Assembly (NCBI RefSeq): GCF_905397375.1
Contig: NZ_CAJPVG010000001.1
Coordinates: forward strand, 868,001 to 932,000
Source of the DNA: Ralstonia mannitolilytica
GTDB lineage: Bacteria; Pseudomonadota; Gammaproteobacteria; Burkholderiales; Burkholderiaceae
Length of the DNA stretch: 64,000 bases
Reading direction: 5' to 3'
The notes under the pieces were generated by a model. That model was not told the DNA's origin, did no database searches, and saw only the letters and a list, made by a program, of their open reading frames with translations. A program made the translations under genes and the position numbers. Positions 1 through 7,151 of the stretch are shown one piece after another (the stretch's first letter is position 1; each line of letters starts with the position of its first letter).

Positions 1-20
1 TGTGTGGGCCGACGTGTGCC

Positions 21-1733
21 TTAAGCGGCTTGTGCCTCGTTCTTGCCGCTGCGCAGCATGCCGCTGCCCGCGTGGGTGATCAGCCGGTTGACGCCGCCCA
101 CCACCGCGCGGATCGACGCGGTGGTCAGGTTGGCATCCACGCCCACGCCGAACACGCTGCCGGCCACGCCCGGCGCTGCCACTTCCGCGAAAGCGATCGC
201 GTCGGCATTGGCGCCTTGGCCCAGTGCACGTTCTTCATAGTGGTGGATCGACACGGGTGCCGTCAGCACGTGCGACAGCGCATGCACGAGCGCATCCAGC
301 GGCCCGTTGCCCACGCCTTCGCAGATGTGCTCACGATCGGCAATGTTGACGACCAGGCGGATGTGCTGGCTGCCGTCTTCCTGCTCGGTCAGGCGGTGCG
401 ACACGTAGCCGATTGCGCCATCGCTGCGCAGATACGTCTGCTGGAACAGTGCCCAGATGTCGGCGGCGGTCACTTCGCGGCCGCTTTCGTCGGTCAGCTT
501 CTGCACGGTGCTGCTGAACTCCACCTGCAGGCGCCGCGGCATCGCCACGCCATAGCCCGATTCGAGCAGGTATGCGATCCCGCCCTTGCCCGACTGGCTG
601 TTCACGCGAATGATCGAGTCGTACGTGCGGCCCACGTCGGCCGGGTCGATCGGCAGGTACGGCATTTCCCAGATGGCGTCGGGCTTCTGCACGGCAAAGC
701 CCTTCTTGATCGCATCCTGGTGCGAGCCCGAGAACGCCGTGAACACCAGGTCGCCCACGTACGGATGGCGCGGATGCACCGGCAGCTGCGTGCAGTCTTC
801 GCACGTGCGGGCCACGTCGTTGATGTGCGAAAAATCCAGGCCCGGATCGACGCCCTGCGAATACAGGTTCAGCGCGAGTGTGACGAGGTCCACGTTGCCG
901 GTGCGCTCGCCATTGCCGAACAGGCAGCCTTCCACGCGATCGGCGCCGGCCATCACCGCCAGTTCAGCCGCTGCCACGGCCGTGCCGCGGTCATTGTGCG
1001 GATGCACGGAGAGGATGATCGAATCGCGGCGCGCCAGGTTGCGATGCATCCATTCGATCTGGTCGGCGTAGATGTTTGGCGTGGCCATCTCCACCGTGGC
1101 AGGCAGGTTGAAGATGATCTTGTGCTCGGGCGTCGGCTCCCAGACTTCGGTCACCGCGTTGCAGACCTCCAGCGCAAAATCCAGCTCGGTGCCGCTGAAG
1201 ACTTCGGGGCTGTACTGATACGTCCACTGCGTCTCGGGCATCGTTTCCGCAATCTCGCGGATCAGCTTGGCGCTTTGCACGGCAATGCGCTTGACGCCTT
1301 CGCGGTCGGTGTTGAACACCGTGCGGCGGAACACCGGCGCGGTCGCGTTGTAGACGTGGATGATGGCGTGTTTGGCGCCGCGCAGCGATTCCATCGTGCG
1401 GCGGATCAGGTCTTCGCGGGCCTGCGTGAGCACTTCGATGGCCACGCCGTCGGGGATGTGTCCGCCCTCGATCAGCTCGCGGACAAAATCAAAATCGGTT
1501 TGGGAGGCAGCGGGGAAAGCGGCTTCGATTTCCTTGAAGCCGATCTGCACGAGCATCTTGAACATGCGCATCTTGCGCTCGGCGTTCATGGGCTCGAACA
1601 AGGCCTGGTTGCCGTCGCGCAGGTCCGTGCTCATCCAGATCGGGGCACGGGTGATCGTCTTGTTGGGCCAGGTGCGATCGGCGAGGGCGATGGCGGGGAA
1701 GGGGCGGTACTTGGTGGCGGGGTTCTTCAACAT
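21..1733 (-). CDS. leuA: 2-isopropylmalate synthase, long form
   Basis: Condenses 2-oxoisovalerate with acetyl-CoA to 2-isopropylmalate, the first committed step of leucine synthesis in the cytosol. The 570-residue product has the HMG-CoA-lyase-like TIM barrel with the metal/substrate motif STDLRDGNQ near the N-terminus and the HPHNDRG and GCLFGNGERTGNVD motifs. A C-terminal regulatory (leucine feedback) domain of about 150 residues follows, as in the long LeuA type of about 560 aa. The frame stays open upstream to 1946, but the chosen ATG at 1733 starts the conserved MLKNPATKYRPFP sequence and has an AGGA-type ribosome site about 12 bases upstream. The upstream extension is proline/arginine-rich and unlike the family. 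The gene stands alone at the left edge. Confidence 0.95.
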   Translation of the reverse strand: MLKNPATKYRPFPAIALADRTWPNKTITRAPIWMSTDLRDGNQALFEPMNAERKMRMFKMLVQIGFKEIEAAFPAASQTDFDFVRELIEGGHIPDGVAIEVLTQAREDLIRRTMESLRGAKHAIIHVYNATAPVFRRTVFNTDREGVKRIAVQSAKLIREIAETMPETQWTYQYSPEVFSGTELDFALEVCNAVTEVWEPTPEHKIIFNLPATVEMATPNIYADQIEWMHRNLARRDSIILSVHPHNDRGTAVAAAELAVMAGADRVEGCLFGNGERTGNVDLVTLALNLYSQGVDPGLDFSHINDVARTCEDCTQLPVHPRHPYVGDLVFTAFSGSHQDAIKKGFAVQKPDAIWEMPYLPIDPADVGRTYDSIIRVNSQSGKGGIAYLLESGYGVAMPRRLQVEFSSTVQKLTDESGREVTAADIWALFQQTYLRSDGAIGYVSHRLTEQEDGSQHIRLVVNIADREHICEGVGNGPLDALVHALSHVLTAPVSIHHYEERALGQGANADAIAFAEVAAPGVAGSVFGVGVDANLTTASIRAVVGGVNRLITHAGSGMLRSGKNEAQAA

Positions 1734-2364
1734 GGTGCGTGCGTCCTGTGAGATCGAGATCGGTTTCGTACAACGACGGGGACGGCCGCGCGGGCAGCGT
1801 CCGGGGTGGCCGGAATCGGGTTCGGGAGGTGGCGGCCAGACAGCCACGGGCGCGTGGTCTGGCAACCGGTTGGTAGTCGTAGCGAAAGCGGGATCGAGGC
1901 AGGCATGAGAAAGCTCCAACGATTCGGCGCACGGACTGCGCCACACACAAGGCCCGTCGCCGCTCAGGGCACGGACCGGTCAAACACCGGAACGAGGGGG
2001 AAAGAGAGGTCTACGCGCTTACACGGGTAGTAGAGAAGCGGATAGCAGACCGCGCACGCACGAGAGGGTGCGGGCAGGAGCGGTACGGAGGATGGTCTGC
2101 TGAGAATGCATCCGGCGATAGTGATGGGGAGGGCGGGGTGTTGTCAAGCTGCCTGGGCGGATTCCGGACGGCTTTTTTGGGCACATGAACCACCAGATCC
2201 AGAGCCGACGAAAACGTGTGCAGCCAGCCAGAAGCCATGTGATGTGGCGCCAGCAGAACCCATCCGAACCTGCTTTAATACACCCCGTCCATACCGCCAG
2301 CCCGCTATATCGAAGGCGTCATAACGGTAAGACTCCCCTCACGCCCCACAAGGAGAATCCCCCA
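1734..2364. promoter_or_regulatory. leuA/iorA divergent intergenic region
   Basis: This 630-base stretch separates divergent leuA (minus) and the hydroxylase operon (plus). On the minus strand a short reading frame starts with ATG at 1906 after a GGAG site, encodes MPASIPLSLRLPTGC and continues to 1727, overlapping the leuA start. An imperfect inverted repeat (CCAGA...CCAC / GTGG TCTGG) lies at about 1840-1866. A leader-peptide or attenuator role is only a guess because there is no leucine run and no U-tract. Nothing else gene-like was seen. Confidence 0.3.
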
Positions 2365-2823
2365 ATGGTCACGTTGAACATCAACGGCAAACCGGTGGAA
2401 GTCGATGCGGATCCGTCGACCCCGCTGCTCTGGGCGTTGCGCGACAACCTGGGCCTGACCGGCACGAAGTTCGGTTGCGGCGTTGCGTCGTGCGGTGCCT
2501 GCACGGTGCACCTGAACGGCCAGCCCACGCGCAGCTGCGTGCTGCCGATTTCCGCAGTGGCGGGCCAGCAGATCACCACGTCCGAACACATCGCCGACGA
2601 CAAGGTCGGCAAGGCCGTGCTTGAGGCGTGGGTCAAGCATGACGTGGCGCAATGCGGCTACTGCCAGAGCGGCCAGATGATGAGCGCGGTCGGCCTGCTG
2701 CGCAGCAAGAAGAAGCCGACCGACGCCGATATCGATGCCGCGATGGCCGGCAACCTGTGCCGCTGCGCGACGTATCAGCGGATTCGCGCGGCGATCCACG
2801 ACGCTGCGAAGTCGCTGGCGTAA
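2365..2823 (+). CDS. (2Fe-2S)-binding small subunit of molybdenum hydroxylase (IorA type)
   Basis: Electron-transfer subunit of a xanthine-oxidase-family hydroxylase related to isoquinoline 1-oxidoreductase and aldehyde dehydrogenases. The 152-residue protein has the usual two domains. The plant-ferredoxin-type cluster ligands are C38, C43, C46 and C58 (GCGVASCGACTVHLNG). The second, helical-domain cluster is held by C97, C100, C132 and C134 (QCGYCQSGQM...GNLCRCATYQRI). The start at 2365 follows an AAGGAG site; an in-frame upstream extension lacks homology. The large subunit begins 20 bases downstream, so the two form an operon. The physiological substrate cannot be read from sequence. Confidence 0.93.
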   Translation: MVTLNINGKPVEVDADPSTPLLWALRDNLGLTGTKFGCGVASCGACTVHLNGQPTRSCVLPISAVAGQQITTSEHIADDKVGKAVLEAWVKHDVAQCGYCQSGQMMSAVGLLRSKKKPTDADIDAAMAGNLCRCATYQRIRAAIHDAAKSLA

Positions 2824-2843
2824 GCCCCACCGGAGAACCCACG

Positions 2844-5096
2844 ATGCGTATTCGAAACCTGGAAGCGCTGGCCGGTGGCGGCGCGCAACATCAGCCGGCA
2901 ACTGCGGATGCCGGCGCTGGGGCTACGGTGGCGCTCGACCGCCGCAGCTTTCTGAAACTCACGACGCTGGCCGGTGGCGGGCTGGCACTCGGCATTGCGC
3001 CCGCACTGGCCGGCGCGCAGGACGCGAAGGCCAAGCCGCCTTCGCCGCCGCAAGCGTTCATCATCATCGCGCCGGACAACACCGTGACGGTGGCCGTGAA
3101 CCGGCTCGAGTTCGGGCAGGGCGTGCATACCGCGCTGCCGATGGCGCTGGCCGAAGAACTCGACGTGGACTGGCGCAACGTGCGCGGCATGCTCGCGCCG
3201 GCGGGCGATCCATACAAGGACCCGGGCTTCGGCATCCAGATGACGGGCGGCTCGACCGCGCTGAACCATTCGTTCCAGCAATATCGCGAGCTGGGCGCAC
3301 GTGCGCGCGCGATGCTGATTGCTGCCGCGGCCGAGCGCTGGAAGGTCGACCCGTCGACCTGCCGCACGGTCAACGGCGTGGTCACGTCGGGTAGCCATCG
3401 CGCGACGTACGGCGAGCTCGCGCAGGCCGCGATGGCCCTGCCGGTGCCGGCGCAGGTCACGCTGAAGAACCCGTCGCAGTTCCGCATCGTCGGCAAGCCG
3501 ACGCCCCGCCTCGATGCGCGCGCGAAGCTCGACAGCTCGCTCAAGTTTGGTCTGGACACGCGCTTGCCCAACATGAAGGTCGCGGTGCTGGCCCGCCCGC
3601 CGCGTTTTGGCGGCAAGGTGGCCAAGTACGACGCGGCGGCGGCCAAGGCGGTGAAGGGCGTGGTCGATGTGCTGCAGATCCCGACCGACCGCGGCGGCAC
3701 CGGCGTGGCGGTCATTGCCGATGGCTACTGGCCCGCCAAGATGGGCCGCGACGCCCTGCAGGTCACGTGGGAAGACGCCGGCTCGACGGTGTCCACGCCC
3801 GCGCTGATGGAGGAATACCGCAAGCTCGCGGGCCAGCCCGGCACGGTCGCCAAGACCGCCGACGTGAGCGGCATTGCATCCGCGCCCACGCGCATCCAGG
3901 CCGACTACGAGTTTCCGTACCTGGCGCACGCGCCAATGGAGCCGCTGAACTGCACGATCGACCTGCAGCGCGACGGCGGCAAGACGACCGGTGCCAAGGT
4001 GTGGGTCGGCTCGCAGTTCCAGACCATCGACCAAGGCGCGATCGCCAAGGTGCTCGGCGTGGCGCCGGACAAGATCGAGCTCAACACGATGATGGCCGGC
4101 GGCGGCTTCGGCCGGCGCGCGATCACCACGTCGGACTATGTCGTGGAAGCTGCCAACGTGGCCAAGGCCTACGCGGCTGCCGGCCACAACGGCCCCGTCA
4201 AGGTGATCTGGAGCCGCGAAGACGACATCCGCGGCGGTTACTACCGGCCGATGCACCTGCACCGCGTCAGTGTGGGTGTCGACAACAGCGGCAAGGTGGT
4301 TGGCTGGGATCACGTGATCGTCGGCCAGTCGATCCTCAAGGGCACGCCGTTCGAGGCCTTCATGGTCAAGAACGGGGTGGACGAGACCATGGTGGAGGGC
4401 GTGATCGAGAACCACTATGGCTTTCCGATGCAGCTGACGGTGCATCACCCCGACGTGAACGTGCCGGTGCTGTGGTGGCGCTCGGTGGGCCACACGCACA
4501 CGGCCTACGTGATGGAAACCATGGTCGACGAAGTGGCGCACGCCGCCCGGCAGGATCCGGTGGCCTTCCGCATGGCGCGCTTCACAGGCAAGGAACACGA
4601 GCGCCATCGCGCGGCGCTGCAGCTGGCTGTCGACAAGTCCGGCTACGGCAAGCGCAAGCTGCCGAAGGGCCAGGCGTGGGGCGTGGCGGTGCACGCGTCG
4701 TTCGAGTCGGTCGTGGCGTATGTGGTCGAGGTGTCGATCGACCAAGGCAAGCCGCGCGTGCATCGCGTGACCGCCGGCGTGCACGCCAACCGCGTGGTCA
4801 ACCCGATGGGCGCCGAAGCGCAGATCCAGGGGGCGTGCTTGTTCGGCCTGGCGATGATCCAGCCCGGGTTTGCCATCGAAATCGAACACGGCGCCACCAA
4901 GAACAGCAACTTCACCGACTTCCCGCCCGTGCGCATGCCGGACGCGCCGCCGGTGAACGTGTTCTTCGTGCCGTCGGAAGACAACCCGACCGGCCTGGGC
5001 GAACCCGGCACGCCGCCGATCGCGCCGGCGGTGGCCAATGCCGTGTTTGCGCTCACCGGCAAGCGGCTGCGCAAGCTGCCGTTCGATACGGTGTGA
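2844..5096 (+). CDS. Molybdopterin-binding large subunit, xanthine dehydrogenase family (IorB type), Tat-exported
   Basis: Catalytic subunit (750 aa) binding the molybdenum cofactor and hydroxylating an N-heterocycle or aldehyde. A twin-arginine signal is visible near residues 33-48 (RRSFLKLTTLAGGG followed by an Ala-rich h-region), so the assembled enzyme is expected in the periplasm, as for IorB-type fused large subunits. Cofactor-binding motifs include AGGGFGRRAITTSD and, near the C-terminus, GLGEPGTPPIAPAVANAVF, whose glutamate matches the catalytic base of the family. It is the second gene of a two-gene operon after the [2Fe-2S] subunit. A cytochrome c electron acceptor, common beside this family, is not present here. 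Substrate unknown. Confidence 0.92.
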   Translation: MRIRNLEALAGGGAQHQPATADAGAGATVALDRRSFLKLTTLAGGGLALGIAPALAGAQDAKAKPPSPPQAFIIIAPDNTVTVAVNRLEFGQGVHTALPMALAEELDVDWRNVRGMLAPAGDPYKDPGFGIQMTGGSTALNHSFQQYRELGARARAMLIAAAAERWKVDPSTCRTVNGVVTSGSHRATYGELAQAAMALPVPAQVTLKNPSQFRIVGKPTPRLDARAKLDSSLKFGLDTRLPNMKVAVLARPPRFGGKVAKYDAAAAKAVKGVVDVLQIPTDRGGTGVAVIADGYWPAKMGRDALQVTWEDAGSTVSTPALMEEYRKLAGQPGTVAKTADVSGIASAPTRIQADYEFPYLAHAPMEPLNCTIDLQRDGGKTTGAKVWVGSQFQTIDQGAIAKVLGVAPDKIELNTMMAGGGFGRRAITTSDYVVEAANVAKAYAAAGHNGPVKVIWSREDDIRGGYYRPMHLHRVSVGVDNSGKVVGWDHVIVGQSILKGTPFEAFMVKNGVDETMVEGVIENHYGFPMQLTVHHPDVNVPVLWWRSVGHTHTAYVMETMVDEVAHAARQDPVAFRMARFTGKEHERHRAALQLAVDKSGYGKRKLPKGQAWGVAVHASFESVVAYVVEVSIDQGKPRVHRVTAGVHANRVVNPMGAEAQIQGACLFGLAMIQPGFAIEIEHGATKNSNFTDFPPVRMPDAPPVNVFFVPSEDNPTGLGEPGTPPIAPAVANAVFALTGKRLRKLPFDTV

Positions 5097-5122
5097 CCGT
5101 CATCCACGCGTGATGTGATTGG

Positions 5123-5154
5123 CGCCGGCATGCAGCAATGTATGCCGGCGTTTT
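5123..5154 (+). terminator. Rho-independent terminator after the hydroxylase operon
   Basis: A 9-bp perfect stem, CGCCGGCAT / ATGCCGGCG, with a 10-base loop is followed by TTTTA. It lies 27 bases after the large-subunit stop codon and before the separate Ohr gene. Confidence 0.75.
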
Positions 5155-5205
5155 ACTGCGGAGCGTTTCTTGCTGCGCACGCTCTCTCACGAACCGGAGA
5201 TCATC

Positions 5206-5640
5206 ATGGCACTCAATATCCTGTACACCGCGCACGCCAAGGCCACGGGCGGCCGCAACGGCCACACGCAGACCGAAGACGGCCAGGTGTCGCACGACCT
5301 GTCGGTACCGAAATCGATGGGCGGCCCCGGCAAGCCCAATACGACCACCCCCGAAGACCTGTTCGCAGCCGGCTATGCCGCATGCTTCGGCTCGGCGTGC
5401 GACTTTGTGGCCAAGACCGTCCTCAAGCTCAACCCCACCAGCATCGAGATCCACTGCGACGTCGGCATCGGCACACGGCCCGAAGGCGGCTTCGGCCTGA
5501 AGGTCGGCCTGACCGCGCGCATCGGCGGGTTGTCGCAGGGCGATGCGGATGCGCTGGTCGCCAAGGCTCACGAGGTATGCCCGTATTCGAACGCCACACG
5601 CAACAACGTGGAAGTCACGCTCAAGACCGAGGTCGTCTGA
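5206..5640 (+). CDS. Organic hydroperoxide resistance protein, Ohr/OsmC family
   Basis: Cytosolic thiol peroxidase that reduces organic hydroperoxides. The 144-residue protein has the OsmC fold signatures PEDLFAAGYAACF and VCPYSNATR. C60 and C125 are the expected peroxidatic/resolving pair. The start at 5206 follows a GGAG site (CCGGAGATCATC). A hairpin terminator separates it from the hydroxylase genes, and its stop overlaps the next start (TGATG), so it is translationally coupled to the MocA-like gene. A second Ohr homologue with its own regulator lies at 59901-60323, so the genome carries at least two. Confidence 0.92.
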   Translation: MALNILYTAHAKATGGRNGHTQTEDGQVSHDLSVPKSMGGPGKPNTTTPEDLFAAGYAACFGSACDFVAKTVLKLNPTSIEIHCDVGIGTRPEGGFGLKVGLTARIGGLSQGDADALVAKAHEVCPYSNATRNNVEVTLKTEVV

Positions 5641-6248
5641 TGTCGCAGCGGCCTGTGGTGGGTGTCCTGCTGGCCGCGGGACGCGGCAGCCGGTTCGATC
5701 CGGCCGGCGCGGCCAACAAGCTGCTCGCGCCGCTGCGCGATGGCGTCACCGCCGGTACGCCGGTCGCGTTGCAGGCCGCGCGGCACCTGAAGCAGGCGCT
5801 GGACGATGTGGTGGCGGTGGTGCCCGCTGCCGCCACGCATGGGGCCCAGGTTGAGCGGCTGGCCGCGTTGCTGGCCGAGGCGGGCTGCGAGGTGCTGCGA
5901 TGCGCCGACGCCGCGCGCGGCATGGGCGCCAGCCTGGCCGCCGGGGTGGCGGCCCGACCGCACGCCGGCGGCTGGGTCATCGCCCTGGCCGACATGCCGT
6001 GGATCGCCCCCGCCACCATCGCGCAGTTGGCCGGTGCGCTGGACGCGGGCCACTGCGTCGCACCGTTTTACGAGGGGCAGCGCGGGCACCCGATCGGCTT
6101 TGGCGCCGATTTCTTCGCGGGCCTGACGTCGCTCGATGGCGACGAAGGCGCACGGCGGCTGATCACGCCGGGCACGCTCATCCGCATCGATACGGACGAT
6201 GCCGGCATCCTGCGCGACGTCGATACGCCTGGCGACCTGACGCGTTGA
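5640..6248 (+). CDS. MobA/MocA-like nucleotidyltransferase (molybdenum cofactor cytidylyl/guanylyltransferase type)
   Basis: Predicted to attach a nucleotide, CMP or GMP, to molybdopterin for molybdenum hydroxylases. The 202-residue protein has the N-terminal nucleotide-binding loop LLAAGRGSRFDPAG followed by the lysine region NKLLAP. It also has ALADMPWI, where the aspartate fits the metal-binding position, and RGHPIGFG, all typical of MocA/MobA. The ATG overlaps the Ohr stop. Its position a gene away from the molybdenum hydroxylase operon strongly suggests that it matures that enzyme, probably as the MCD cofactor form. Choice of CTP or GTP is inferred from context. Confidence 0.85.
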   Translation: MSQRPVVGVLLAAGRGSRFDPAGAANKLLAPLRDGVTAGTPVALQAARHLKQALDDVVAVVPAAATHGAQVERLAALLAEAGCEVLRCADAARGMGASLAAGVAARPHAGGWVIALADMPWIAPATIAQLAGALDAGHCVAPFYEGQRGHPIGFGADFFAGLTSLDGDEGARRLITPGTLIRIDTDDAGILRDVDTPGDLTR

Positions 6249-6898
6249 TCCACCCTCGGTGCCAGTTCGGCTGGCTGGGGTAACGCCGGCGCTCTCTTGC
6301 CAGCCCGGTGGGGCCCAGAGTTTCCTGAACGGAACATCCATGGTTCCAATCATGGAACCACGAAAAAGGGACTGCACATGGGGGGGCTGTTGCAGACTGC
6401 GTATCCCGAACGGATCGACCGCCGTCTCCAGGCGCAATCGATCCTGCACGGACCACATCACCCCGCCCAGACTTGTCCACAGCAGCAGTCAAACCGGTTG
6501 CAAAAGCGTGTGCAACCGCTTGACGCGCAAGGAGTTGTTGCAGGATGTAACACCCCGTCACGATGTGGATAACTTGCGCTTGACACGGCAGCTTCCCGTG
6601 CTCGGCACGTTTGTCGAAAACCGTCAAGCCCTTTGTGATTTCTGGACTGGCGGCCATGGCCGGTTATGCACAGAACATGTGGATAACTCTGTGGGAAACC
6701 TTACCCGGCCCGCGTGGTGACGCGTTTGTGTCGGCGTTGCCCGCGAATTTGGCAAGGTGCGTCAGCGTTAAGGCATCTTCATTGCCGTCGGCGCGTGCAA
6801 CGTCTGATTACAACTTGAAACAGCACGTTGTGCACTGGCTGGCCAGACTTTCGGTACGCGGTCGGTGATGGCAACCGACGCATTCCAAGGAGAAGAAC
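6249..6898. other. Intergenic region with a DnaA-box-like cluster and a palindrome
   Basis: No convincing gene lies in these 650 bases. Sequences matching the DnaA box consensus TTATNCACA occur at 6564-6572 and 6678-6686 (both TTATCCACA on the minus strand) and 6664-6672 (TTATGCACA, plus strand). A one-mismatch copy, TTGTCCACA, is at 6473-6481. An 8-bp inverted repeat, CGGTTGCA / TGCAACCG with an 8-base spacer, spans 6495-6518 and looks like an operator. Function is unknown. Confidence 0.5.
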
Positions 6899-7102
6899 AT
6901 GATTCGGGTACTGACGACTCTGCTGGCCGGTGTGATGCTGCTGACGGCAACCGGCTGTGCCAACATGACGGCGCGCCAGCGCAATACAGCCATCGGTGCG
7001 GGCGTGGGCGGACTGGCCGGCGCTGCGCTCATCGGCGGTCCGGGGGCAACCTTGGGCGGTGCCGCACTGGGCGGTCTGGTCGGCAACGTGACGACGCGCT
7101 GA
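6899..7102 (+). CDS. Small glycine-zipper lipoprotein (OsmB-like)
   Basis: A 67-residue outer-envelope lipoprotein. The N-terminal signal ends in the lipobox LTATGC, with lipidation expected at the cysteine at residue 20. The mature part is almost entirely a glycine-zipper helix (IGAGVGGLAGAALIGGPGATLGG, first 20 residues IGAGVGGLAGAALIGGPGAT), as in OsmB and related stress lipoproteins. It starts at 6899 after a strong AAGGAGA site. A strong terminator follows, so it is monocistronic. The exact role is unknown; family members are induced by osmotic or envelope stress. Confidence 0.85.
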   Translation: MIRVLTTLLAGVMLLTATGCANMTARQRNTAIGAGVGGLAGAALIGGPGATLGGAALGGLVGNVTTR

Positions 7103-7122
7103 TCGACGCCCGTCCACACAAG

Positions 7123-7151
7123 AAACGGACCTCCGCGGTCCGTTTTTTTTT
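7123..7151 (+). terminator. Rho-independent terminator after the glycine-zipper lipoprotein
   Basis: A 9-bp stem (AAACGGACC / GGTCCGTTT) with a 5-base loop is followed by a T-run. It lies between the lipoprotein gene and the convergent GGDEF/EAL gene, whose stop codon overlaps the T-run. Confidence 0.9.

Noticed and set aside
1734..1946. N-terminal extension of leuA to 1946
   Set aside because: Low-complexity Pro/Arg-rich residues, no ribosome site, and the conserved LeuA start is at 1733.
2775..4889. Long open frame on the minus strand across the molybdenum hydroxylase gene
   Set aside because: His/Arg-rich composition and no motifs; a high-GC shadow of the real plus-strand gene.
6473..6686. 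Chromosomal replication origin
   Set aside because: No dnaA, dnaN, parAB, repA or A/T-rich unwinding element nearby; DnaA boxes alone are not enough.
6259..6868. Short frames in the DnaA-box region
   Set aside because: Overlapping in several frames with no domain or start-site support.
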